A stretch of 64,000 nt of DNA from Litoditis marina (Eukaryota > Nematoda > Chromadorea > Rhabditida > Rhabditidae): assembly GCA_964036275.1 (NCBI GenBank), contig OZ038436.1, positions 1,202,214 to 1,266,213 of the forward strand, given 5' to 3'. The translations under genes were made by a program, and so were the position numbers. Positions 12,771-25,600 of the stretch are shown here, piece by piece (within the stretch, counting starts at the first letter, position 1; each line of letters starts with the position of its first letter). The notes beneath the pieces are model-generated. The model saw nothing but the letters and a program-made list of their open reading frames with translations. It was not told the DNA's origin and ran no database searches.

Positions 12771-12936
12771 GTACGTATGCTAGAGGACCCCGCACCTTCA
12801 TCCCATCCTGCGTCACTCGTTCTGCTCACTATTTCTCGTCTCCTACATCCGGGCGGGATTTAAGAGCAGAGAAATAGCCTATGTTCGAAGAGACGCAGGA
12901 TGGGATGAAGGTGCCGGGATCTTCTACCATACGTAC
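12771..12936. mobile_element. fold-back MITE, GTACGTATGC/GACGCAGGATG family, copy 2
   Basis: It runs from GTACGTATGCTAGAGGA through CATCCCATCCTGCGTC, then back through GACGCAGGATGGGATGAAGG to CCATACGTAC. The stem is about 60 bp with a loop of roughly 50 bp. Confidence 0.8.
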
Positions 12937-13468
12937 TCTGGAGCATGTTTCGTAAACTCAAGCAGAGGCTATTGGACTTCTCACCCCTTGGTAAATATGA
13001 CCATGTGAGTCTTTCGAAAAATGTTCAAATAGCGCTATTTGAGTTAGTGAATAGGTTATTTGTATGTTACACGGCTATTTCAACCTAGTGTTTACGGGCA
13101 CTGGAGTCAAATATGGAAGGCTCAGACAGCCGGGTAAGCTACTTGACCAACATGGCGTGTTTCGGATTACTCAGTCAATTGTTCTGGTAGCTACTTGGCT
13201 GAGTGTTAAACGGGCACATCTGCACATTTTGAGCAGAAAATCAGTTTTTTTTCTCAATGAAATGTTGCCAAAGTTTTTTTTCAGTATTCACTTTTATGCA
13301 TGTTTCTAGTTCACATGTTACCTATATCGTGTTAATGAACCAAATCAAATTCATTCGATTATTTGTCAGTAGGTGAGAGAGTCTGTTTTTCGTGAATACG
13401 CAGACACATTGATGAAAACTCTACGAAACTGTGAATACAAAAATAAGTCAAAACACAATCAATAAATA

Positions 13469-13474
13469 TTTATT
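13469..13474 (-). terminator. likely poly(A) signal of the RGS gene
   Basis: AATAAA on the minus strand lies about 160 bases downstream of the RGS stop codon and is the first such hexamer after the stop. Confidence 0.5.
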
Positions 13475-13633
13475 CTTTGGCTATGGGTTGATGATTAGAG
13501 GAAAACTATTCGGACATCCATATGAACATATCTACAATTCCATTCCTTTTCCAACTTGTATCAAAAACACTCTCAAACATTGAAATGAAAATAAATACAC
13601 AGAATTATAATTTATCAAACGTTCGAACAGTTC

Positions 13634-16600
13634 TCATTTCTTCAGTTTGGCAAGTAGTCCGAGATATTGGGGACTCTGCAGAAAGCGCACGTACGGATCA
13701 TTTCGCAGCACCTGGAACATAGTTTAGTGGGCGAAGCTTAGATTTTTCATTCTAAAAACTTTTTACAACTTTTCTTTTTTCCTACCTTCTTTTGTATCTT
13801 GTGTCGTAGCTAGCAGCTTGTAAACAATATATATAAAGTGCTTTTGAACTACATGACAAACATTTAGGTTTTAAACCATCTCAATGTTCCGACGATTTTA
13901 TATATATGCGTGAAATAACAGCTAAACGGTTTGGTGTTTGTTATCGAAAGCACAATAAATTGTTGAAAAGTTCACTACTATGATGATATCTGATATGTCA
14001 ATGAATATAATGAAAAAAATATTCAAAAAGAAGTTCCATGGTCACGTGATTTGGAGAGAGAGTCTCACGTGAAATCCGATAAAGTCCTACCTGTTCCACG
14101 TGTTTAATAGCTTCATCGAAAATCGATATATCGACTTCTTTGTCTTCCACTCGACGTTCGATCATTTGACGGACCCCAAACGGTAGAAATACCTTCAAAA
14201 AAGTTGCATGAAACTACCGTATACTATTATAGTCAGATGTAATTCCGTGAAATTCACATCAGAACACGAAAACATGCTATTCTGGATAGTACAGTGCACA
14301 CTCACTCATAGAGCTAACTCATACTAAGCCGTATACACCTTTTGCACGTCTTTTCCGAGAACGTAAACCAATAGTTTTCGAACAAACGCGAACCAACTAT
14401 GACATTATTCTCAGTTAATTTGATGTTGTGTCCAGAAAATGAATAAAGATACATACTATTCCACCATACTAAAACTCGTCAAACAACCCTCATCAAAATA
14501 ACATTGTCCAAATGTTTCAGCCCACCTCGTTTGGAGTTCCCTCAGCCAGATAGGTTTTGAGTATGACGCGAGCCAAATTTTGCATGGCGGGACTCTTATT
14601 CTTCGTAGCTCGAAACTCCACGACTGCTTCCCAAAAACGCAGATTTTCTTCGGCGTGAATCCCGCGAAGAAACAGACGGAAATGATGCCGACCCACCTGC
14701 ATTTATAATATCGTTGAAACACTGCTAAGTGAAATACGAACCGTTGCTTCGAAACATTTCAGTAAATTGAACAGTGACGTGAAGTTAGCATTCTATTGAG
14801 GAATCGGACACTTTGTCATTGCACGTTTCTGAGTTCTGATGTGCTTAACTTCTTTCACGTGACTGTGCATTTGACTAACAGTATACCATAGTAGGAATTG
14901 CAACAGTGTCAATTTCAATGTTTGAATAGAATAGAATAGAATAGATTTATTCGTGATTTAACACGTGACTTCCACATAGTATGTGCTCGTCTAGTGTCTA
15001 TCTTTGGGTTTATCTTTGTGTTACAATTCCGTGGTTTTTAGTTTTCATCTTGTCATTTGTTCTGAAAACGACCTGACTTAATGGAGCTAATAAATTTGTA
15101 ATGCCTCTCACTTCACATGTCCGCTAAAACTAGTTTCAAAGATGTTGTATGTTGAGAGCAATCATATGTTTCACCAGTGGTATAAAACAGCAAAGCATGC
15201 TAACGAGCGTTACATCGTTTCTTTTCATAAAAAAAAACTCAAATCGTGATCCTCGATGATCCTCGATGTTTTAGATCCTCGATGTTTTATGAACTGGACG
15301 AAAACTACAAAATTTGTTATCAGCCAAACTATTTATTCGAGAATTTGCCGAAACTATTTCATTTAAATTTTCTTATTGTTCTGTAATATTCAAATCGCAC
15401 TGGGCTGGCGTCTTCATAGATAATTTTCAAAAGGAGGGACATCAAAACATGGTGAATTGGTCTTGTTGTGCTGTTATCGTAGTTTGATCTCAAAGCATCT
15501 CGGGTGTTCTTTATTTCGGATGTGTTTCCCCCACAACTAACATGATTTCCCAGCAGTCCCTCAAACGAAGTTGTCCATTTCTCGGCGTAAGACCTGGGAA
15601 GAAGCTGCTCGAGAAACTCCAAATAAATCTCCGAACGACGAAATCTCGGAAATTGGTCGTTTTCCAGGAGACGACGAATCTGAAACACCAGAGTGATATT
15701 AACTAACTTCTGCAGTTCTGTGATAGTATAGATCCCGTGAGGGTTTTTTTAATGATATACCAGGATCAATGTTAACCTTCATCAGCTTCGTATCAAAATA
15801 GTCACGTGAAAATCGGGTCCACAATTTGACATGCTGCTTTTCTAGCTTTATGTTCTGTTTGTAGTCTGGCTCATGCGCGTTTGGGCATATTTCAAGAGCT
15901 GGGAAATAATGTGTAGTTCAAGAACAACTTGCTATCGATATTCGAAACTTTGTGTTTTTTTCTTCATTTCAATGCGTTTCCTTCAACTCCAATGTTTCAG
16001 CTATTATATAAACACGAACCTCTTTGATGGCAGGTGCAAATTCTTCTGAGTCCACGTGATCTGACTCGGCGGCGTCTTTCAGCTTCTGAATTAAGTAACT
16101 TATATCTTTCTAATGAAAGACAAGACCAGTGTAAAAACCTTTCATGTGTATCACCCGAGTCAAGCAAATAATAAATTAAACGTCTCATGTTTGCTATTTT
16201 TGTCAAAACCTCAAAAATTCAAATTCTATGGAAGGCAGTTACTTTGATTTTTTTCCATATCTTAGTAAATATATACTGGTTGTTAGAATATCTTGTGATG
16301 AATAAGACTCAAAATGACATGACTGCTGTTATACCTTCATCGCGCCGCTGCTCAGATTCACGTAGGGAGAATAGAGTTCGATGACTTCTTGGGCAAAGTT
16401 CTGAAACATTTGAACACGATTATAAGATTCGTCCTTTTTTTGATAAATACAAAAATACAAAAATTCTTATTAAAACAACATGTGTTTTTATGCTGAGAAA
16501 AGCCGCTGGGCCTACGCGATTCACTGTATAATTGCAGGAAATTCACTATTTCATAAACAACACACTCAGTGGTACCTACAACTCGTACCTCTCTCTCTTG

Positions 16601-19600
16601 TTTCGTGATCTACATACCTTTTTCTCTTCACTGCTCTTCATTCTTTTCAGTTTGTCCAATGCCTCGAGAAAAGACATATTCTCTTCTGCCAGAGCTTGGA
16701 AAAGAAAACATCTAAACAATTGGCGACCTGAAAACTGTTTTATCGAAAATGTTTTGAGGTCGAAATTCGACCATTTTCCAACACTATCATCAGCTTTCTA
16801 ACAACCAAAGTTGCTCTCCGGTCTTTTGTTGAAGTCGAGGTCTTGTCAAACCGTTAGAGACACCGTACCATCAAATTTGTAAGCAACGGAGTTTGGCGAG
16901 TAGCCAAGTTATAAGTTTGAACCGTAGATGATATTCTGTATAATAATAGGTACTATTATTATCATTATTATTGCTCTTATTATTACTGTTATTAGTATTA
17001 CCGTACCTTTATCGTCTGCGAGTACATTGGCGCAGCTGCCGGCGGCCCAACTGGCCGCCCTCACGTACTCGATTCCGGTCGGATCCGGAAGCGGCGGCGG
17101 GTCGCGGTTCACGCGGGCGGTGGGGTCGAACATTGACATCGCCTGAAACATTCGAGTGAACTAAGGAAGATGATATGGCCTGAAATTATAGATGCTAGCA
17201 AAATAGATTGCGGATGTGGTATTTATGGCATAGCCTGAAACATTCAAGTGAACTAAGGAAATGAGGTTTTACGGATGCTAGCAAGATGTTGTGAATGTGG
17301 CGTTTATGGCTTTGTCTGAAACAATCGAGTTAATTACGGAATAGGACCCTACAGATGCTAGCTCTATAGATATTGTGGAGGAGATGTTTTACTCTATCCT
17401 GTTCACGTGTTCAGTTCGATTCATTCATTCATTCACTTGTAAGAGAACTCGTGATGTATACAGGGTGATTGACTTACTATCCGTTTATGATTTTTTACAC
17501 TACGGTAACTGAAGTACCAGATATAGTCTTCTCGCTTGTATATCAACTCTAGCGAAATAAACCCAACTTGGGTTAACTCACACAACAAATGTGATGTTCC
17601 ACTTTGCTTTGGAAGAAAAGAGAAATTAGTAGGACTGTTAGTATTCAACTCGAGACCCCGTTCAATTCGAAAAAGACTAGATTCGAAATATTAGGTTTCT
17701 CGAGACTGATTAACAAACTCAGAAATGAGACTGGAATGGTGAGTTCACCTCGTTTGGGTTTTGAACCCATTATAGTGCAGAAAGGAAGTGATCATATTAC
17801 ACGGTGATCAGTTTAGATTACACCTAATTTCCAGACTAATTGTAACTGGAAAACGATGAGGAACAAAAAAATATTAATATTTGTAGGCGGCTTGATACAC
17901 GGAACTGCATTATTGGAGCAACAAATAAGTAAATCCAAAAATTAGCAAAATCAGTCGTTATAATTAATATATGAACTTCTCACTATTTGTCTGAAAAGTG
18001 GAGGGCATAGGAAACATATCACCTAATACTAATCATTATTTTCGAGTTTAGTAAGAGAAAACAGCCATTTATAGAGTTTTGCGAACTATTATTCTTGAAA
18101 GTAGACAAGTTTGTATGTTATTATAAAATAAAAAATATGTTTATGGATAGGTCGTGTTTTTTTGATTAATGAGAAAGAACTATGTCCTACTTAGTACGAG
18201 CATAAAAAGTGAAGACATCGTTCTATAGTCTATAGGATTACGTCTTACGAGACGAGTCTGTGAAGTAACCAGATTACATTCATCCATATCTAAGATACGG
18301 TAGCTATGACAAATCCAACACTTCTCAATGCTGATTTCCTCTATTCAAGAATTTCTCGAAAAAATATTTCACCAAAAACTTTGAGCTAGATGAACAACAT
18401 ATTGTGAGAGCTATGTCTGGATACCAAACAAATATGATTCAGATGGGAGCATGAAGAAAATGAATACAATTGTCAACAGCCTTCGAGCGTGAGCATAAAA
18501 GTAATGGATCAGTATTACGACCTCGGGCTTACGCTTTAACTCATCTGACCGTTTTGAGGTTAGTATATAACACGAGATTCCATTAATATGTCTTAGACTG
18601 TGAAGATAAGAACTATATAAAAAAGTTAGATATCTATGTGTTTCACACTCATAATTTTTTCTTTATTTTAAGCTTGATGAATGTATCCCAACCCAACCCA
18701 TTAAAACTTAGAATGGTCTGTATTGTGCATATGAAAGTTTGCTGTTCACAATAGAATATACGGCACAAAATAACTATTCGTTCAAAATGCAAACGATAAT
18801 TTAGTATCAGAGCGGAAAACACAATATGTTCTATTCAGTAATAGCACAGTTCCCGAAAGTAAAGCATTTTGGGGGAACAACCACCCCCTACCAACATTTG
18901 CTGTATGAGATAACCATTGCTCAGAGGCCGTATGCATGAAACATTCCGGGCCGGGTTGGGATGCGATCACGACCTCAATTGGCCGGAAAATAACATTTGC
19001 AACTACCTCCTCCCAGCATTCGCTATATGAGATAACATTGCTGAGTGTACTTTGAACGATAAACGCTATAATTTGCAATTTTTCCCCGGAAAGCAACGGG
19101 ATTAAACGATAAACACAGCGGGCTATGGCAACATTCACTGTAAAAGCAAAGGCATGGAGACTAGCGAGCCCTATATAACGAGCAATACAAGTTTTTATAG
19201 TTTGCTGCTGAAGGTAGGGACTATATAAATGTACAAGTTGTATGTTATTTTTAGTTTTATTTCTAACTTGTCTCGGAGGTGGGATGAAGTGCACAGTACA
19301 CGGGGAGACATTGATTTGTCTGAGACATTGAGGCGCGCGAAACTAAGGAGAATTGGGTTGAATGGCGCGGTTACCTAGGTTGCCGCGGGAGATATTATCA
19401 TTGTGATTATTATGTAGACATCAACTGGAGCATGTAACAGAGAGGGGGAGAGTGGAGGGACAGAGAGCGAGAGAGAAAAGGAGAGAAAGAGAGAAAGAGA
19501 GACAGAGAGAAAGGGGGGGGGGTTTCAAAATACTGACTATACAACGTGCTCTTTTCAGTTTTTGAAGAAGCATCGTATTCAAAGTATTTTATTATTTCTG

Positions 19601-22600
19601 AGCTAAAAGGTGGTCTGCAATGATCAAACCGAAGATAACTGTTGCAGTGTGCGTCGCCCTCCGCGCGATTAGCTCCAGTTTTGAATTCATTTTTGAACCG
19701 GTCATTTACTTGAAAGAAACAACGGGAGAGAAACCAAGTTCTTTGTATAGACCGTGTGAAACATTCAACGCGCTTAAAATGAGAATGAGTGCATCTACGG
19801 GTCGGCATTAACACAATTTATCGTAAGCCATTTTTAGAAGCGCACTACAGTATTGTCATATTTGCTTGCACTTTTCAACTGTGTTTCCTCAGTTCTTCTG
19901 TGCCTCAAGAGTTAGATTTCACCATCGATGATGGTGACTTTGGAGGTTTGTTCGGCGTCTTTACTATATGATTCTAGTGTACAGATTCATAATTGAACAT
20001 ATACATATTAATTTGAGAAATCATAAAAGGTGACGGGGATTCGGAAGATGCGCCACAGAAGACACCTTTAAACCACCACACGACTAATTACTACTTGTTA
20101 CAATTTTTCCATAAAACCCAATGCGGTTGGTAACTCGAAGATTCGTTCAGTGTTCATACTACAGAAATCTAACTTGGATTTTGAAGATTCGTAACCGAAT
20201 ACCCTCAAAACCACCCCACGACCAATTACCACTGTGTAACAAATTTCTTCTGTGTTATAAAAACTTACAAATGGTGACGGTGACTTGGGTGACCCGTTGC
20301 TGGCCCGACTAGGTGTGGGCGAAACCGCGAGGGTGGTGGGGGTGACGAACAACTCATGGGGGTTGGACGAGTTGGAAGATACGGAGGCCACCGAGGCGGA
20401 ACGAGACGTTCGACTGAAAATAGGCGAGTTACAGTAACCTCATAAAACTCTTTAAAAGAAAAACAACAGTAATCTTCAAGAATTTCCATGTAAGAAAATA
20501 CTGAAAACCACAATACTTTAGAAGAATCTCCATGTAAGGTGGAACTACAGTACTCGTCCAGGTTATAAGATGTTTGACTGAAAATACACGAGTAACTGTA
20601 ATCTCTGAGAACTTTCCAAGAAGGGACTGATACAGTAATCTCTGGCAATTTCCGTATTGGGGAAACTGTCAAGTACGGTATTCTCCTAACATTTCCACGT
20701 TGAGAGAGACTGCGAACCATAGTCATCTTCACACATTTCTTCGTGAGGAGAAACCACAGTATATTACAGAACGTTTAACTGAGAGTGGAATGGCTACAGT
20801 TAACTCACGCTAATTCTCAGAGAGAAAAACTACCGTAATTTAAAAGACTTTCGATCTCATTGAGAGGCTTTGGTAATATTTGATACGTTCAATCGAAAGT
20901 ACAATAACTACAATAACTTCAGATACTCTTGTGTTCTTAATAATGTTCCGGACATTTCGGTGCTAGAAAACGAGTTCTCGGAACTACTAGTTCGTTCCAT
21001 TTTTCATTAAAAAAATTATGAATGGTACCTGTAACACAATTTCTCACACTCGCACTTTACTTTGTGGTAGGGTTGTTAATCGAGTTGAAAATTTCGAGTT
21101 TTTCGAGTTTCGAGTTTTTCGAGTTTTCGAAAATTCGAGTTTTTCGAGTTTCGAGTTTTTCGAGTTTCCGAAAATTCGAGTTTTTCGAGTTTCGAGTTTT
21201 TCGAGTTTTCGATATTTCGAGTTTTTCGAGTTTCGAGTTTTTCGAGTTCTGAAAATTTCGAGTTTTTCGAGTTTCGAGTTTTTCGAGTTCGGAAATTTTC
21301 GAGTTTTTCGAGTTTCGAGTTGAACTCAGAACTCGAAATTTCGAGTTTTTCGAGTTTTCTTGTTGAAAATTTCGAGTTTTTCGAGTTTCAATCTCAAAAA
21401 ATTCGAGTTTTTCGAGTTTCGAGTTTTTCGAGTTTCAGAAAATTCGAGTTTTTCGAGTTTCGAGTTTTTCGAGTTTCAGAAAATTCGAGTTTTTCGAGTT
21501 TCGAGTTTTTCGAGTTTTCGAAATTTCGAGTTTTTCGAGTTTCGAGTTTTTCGAGTTTTCGAAATTTCGAGTTTTTCGAGTTTCGAGTTGAACTCGAAAC
21601 TCGAAATTTCGAGTTTATTTCGAGTTTTTCGAGTTCGAGTTTATTTTTTAACAACCCTACTTTGTGGGGAAACCCAAATCGTATTATTATCAATGCCATT
21701 CTCGATGTTCATAGTAGTGGTGCAACATTCATCTGACGTTTGAGACATACGGGCGGTTATTTACACGTTCATGTTAGACTTATAACTTTGCAAAGTATAC
21801 ATTGACCTAGCGAAACTTGTAGAATCGTACATTCTCATAATCATGATCCAGACGTGACAAAAATGTGCTCTACCAGTGTGAACCGTTTTCACATGCAGGC
21901 TTTTGTAATAGCAGAATATATGTTTTGCCAAATTTTCTCCGATTAGTCAGAAGTTGATCGAGTCTTAACACGTTTCAACAACTATTTTACACGTGTAGAA
22001 GACTCGAAAGTTGGAAATTTCAGCAGTACACTTTCACACAACATATATGTTTCCCACTGTATACATATACATTCGACTCTCGGTAGTCATCTCTCGGATT
22101 CCATGACGAGAACCGAGCATCATCGATTGTAGTCAGATTACTCCTACAAATGTCAGACGGGTTGAGTGATTCTAAGTAACGTACATTGTTGATGTAGAGA
22201 GGATTATCCATGATATATAGTTCTATTGAGACATTCCAGCAAAGATCCCAGGAAGTGAAGCTCGTAACACAGAAAGGGATCTTCGTTAGCTAGATTCTCG
22301 ACAACAGGGTAATAACTTTGTAAGAAGTTTTTTTCGCTTCACGTCGTAGGGAAACGTTAATAACGCAATAAACTTTAAAATTAAAACATAAAATACTCGC
22401 ATATAGTTCGCTAAGCTCAGAAACACTTGTGCCAATTTTCTTCGATTACCAAGCTACAAGAGCTAGAGAGCATGAAGATAAATCAAACGGCATACATGAT
22501 GTGGTCTGCGTCTCTTCGATCTGCGCACTCTCTCAGCGAGACTCATACTCACCGAGATATTTTTCGGGTGCCAATAAAATTCCTAGCCGTTTTATTATTA

Positions 22601-25600
22601 TGTTATACTTCAGAAGAGGAACTTTGATAACTGGTTGTTTGCTCTTGTCACAGTTTGTGAGAAATTTTCCGAAAAATTCACGACTTAGGAAACTACTCAG
22701 ACTTTTTCACGATATGGAATTCAAAGCGTTTCTTGCGCGCTTCAACGTTTCACCCTTAGTACTCAAAGCGCGCCATTACAGGTTTTATAATGTTTCGTCG
22801 ATTTTCACCGCCCATCTTTTACATCTCATAACGTGACTAGGCATACAAATGTGTGATTTACATGAACCCAACGGACTATTTTGAAAAGATTCGCGGGTAT
22901 TCTATAGAAAAAAGGCAGGCTGATAACATCACAAAGCGTTCACGTGGTTCTCACGCGTTACACATTATACTCGACCATTACAGTTTGCTTTCATAGGAGT
23001 GCACTTTTAGTTGGTCACCCGAAAAGTTTGCATTCACATTGGGTCTGATATTATATATTATATCCTATAACTTAACGTTTTAAAACGTGATTTGCCGCTG
23101 TTCATTTATTTTCACGTTGTTCAGTCAACTCTGAACAACATTTGTATCTTTCGCAAAACGCATTGCTGTTGTTTCCCTTAGTTCATTTACAGTGAAACAA
23201 ATCGTGTAATTAGGTTTTTCCTACAGAAATCAATAAGAGTATATATTCGCACTGTACCAGAACTTGTAAAGGAAAGGACGGGAATTACATATTCGCCAAT
23301 CTCAGAGGAACGACAAGAGAAATTAGTAATGGTCGAAGAAATTATCTTAACCGAGTGTTTCACACTAACTATTAATAGTCCGCGCGTTTCTACAGAACAA
23401 TGCTTCTTTGGGTGATTCTGGGAACGGTCTCTGACAAAAGCTTCATCAGTCTATTTTTCCTTTTTGAATGGTGAGCGATCGACAACCCCCCTTTAATTAG
23501 AACTCATACACTGTTCAAACAACTCATGTACTGTGTAGCTCATCAACACTGAAGACACCTATGTTTGTAATCGATTCCGAATTCGGGTGATTTCGTAGTC
23601 GTAAAAAATATCCTTGTTTTTCCAATTGAGGAATGTTTCTAATCGATAACACCCTTAAAAATGAGTCAATATCGAGTAATTCATCTATAATGCTGGTCAA
23701 ATGCGAAGTTACATGAAACGGTGAAACTTCATAAATGTATATACTAGAATAGTCCCGTAAAATTAGCATTCTAATGAGGCATCGTGCACTTTTTATTGAA
23801 CGTTTCTGAGCTCTGCTGTGTTCAAAATGTTCCGCTTGACTATGCAGTTGACTAACAGTATAATCATACAGATACGTGTATTCCAAAACTATTCAAACTA
23901 CTATTCCATTAACCTCTACCTATAGCATAACATCATTTACCTGAATGTGGTATTCATGTTAAACCGTTGAAAGTGTGATGAAATTTACTTTTTTACTGAT
24001 TTTTCCGTACTTTGCTACGAATTTGAATACGAGTGTACGTAGTAGTTGGCTTCTGACGTCATAATCACGTCAATTTTTTGTCATTCTGGAAAGAATAGAG
24101 CAATTAACAGTCAGCTCTACATAATTCTATTCACTATTAGAGAGTGACGTTTAATCCGCACAAATGTTCTATTCCCAGAGTCCGAAAATCACTTAATTAT
24201 GTGTGCTGAAGTGTTTCGACAGACGCTTATATTGTGACTATAAAATGATAGTGCAGTGTTGTTTTCGTATACTTCTGCTGATGATAAGAGAGGTGAATCG
24301 GGAATTGGCCTAGTTACAAAGTTATTCATGAGCTATAAACTGTTGAAAGCTAGTAATGGTGGAAAGTAATAGAGATTCATGAAAAAGTGGGGGCCCAACG
24401 AATGTAAGATTTGTCTTCTGCTGTGCGCCCCTTAGACAACTACTCTCAAATGGAACAGCTACTGCTACAAAAATCGAAAAATACTAATATACTCAAGTAT
24501 AACTGTTCATTACAAACATACAAAAGTCGTAAAATATTTTCTCAAACCTGTAAACTAGAATCTACAAGTCACAGCTGCGAAAGAGAGAACAACTTTTGAA
24601 TAATATGACAAACGTTATAGCACCTAGAATTGAAGTAATGACAAAAAATGCCAACCATTGTGTACAAAACCAGGAACTCTATAATTGAGTAGGTTGAGTT
24701 AACATCTGTGATTTGTAGATTCTAGTTTACAGGTTTGAGAAAATATTTTACGACTTTTGTATGTTTGTAATGAACAGTTATACTTGAGTATATTAGTATT
24801 TTTCGATTTTTGTAGCAGTAGCTGTTCCATTTGAGAGTAGTTGTCTAAGGGGCGCACAGCAGAAGACAAATCTTACATTCGTTGGGCCCCCACTTTTTCA
24901 TGAATTTTTCTCTTTTTGTATACATGCCGTAGGTATGTGGTTTGATCTGTACGGTGCAGATAAACTTGTTTTCTTGATGAACCACTTGTCAAGTATTACC
25001 ATCATTCGGAAAAAAAATATGACGTCAACATTGCAGTTCTAGAAACTTACTTCATCTGCCCTTCAGAATCGCAGAATACGTCATGTTTGAATGAAGTTTC
25101 ATCGTGAATTGACCATTTTTAAGAAACTTCCAGCATTCGAAAACATATTTCACGTCAATTTTTTTAAAAAGTTGACGTCATCTGGCCTTCTGAAATCCAG
25201 AATAAGTCATATTTAGATGAAGTTTTATCGTTAATATACCAATTTAAGATATTTTCAGCATTTGAAAATATATGTGACGTCAACTTTGCACTTTTCAAAA
25301 ATGACGTCATCTGGTCTCCAGAATCCCAGAATACGTCACTCTTAGATTGAGTTTCACCGTTAATTGACCCTTTCTAAGACATTATCATCATTTGAAAATA
25401 TATGTGACGTCAACTTTGCACTTTTCAAAAATGACGTCATCCGAGCTCCAGAATCCTCGATGACGTCATCAGTAGAAGACTTACATCTAAATCGATGTCA
25501 GTTCATGTCGTGGTATCATACTTCAAATTTTACTTGAATTGGTTAGGACTGAGCTGAGTTATAACGCAATTTGATTTACCCCGACAGAGAGGGCGAGAGA

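Noticed and set aside
18782..19294. 170-residue minus-strand frame in RGS intron 2
   Set aside because: No domain resemblance, no matching splice phase with the RGS exons, and it spans a degenerate duplication.
21018..21743. Phe/Glu-repeat open frames (FEFFEF, RVFRV)
   Set aside because: They arise from the TTCGAG minisatellite, are open in several frames and on both strands, and have no gene context.
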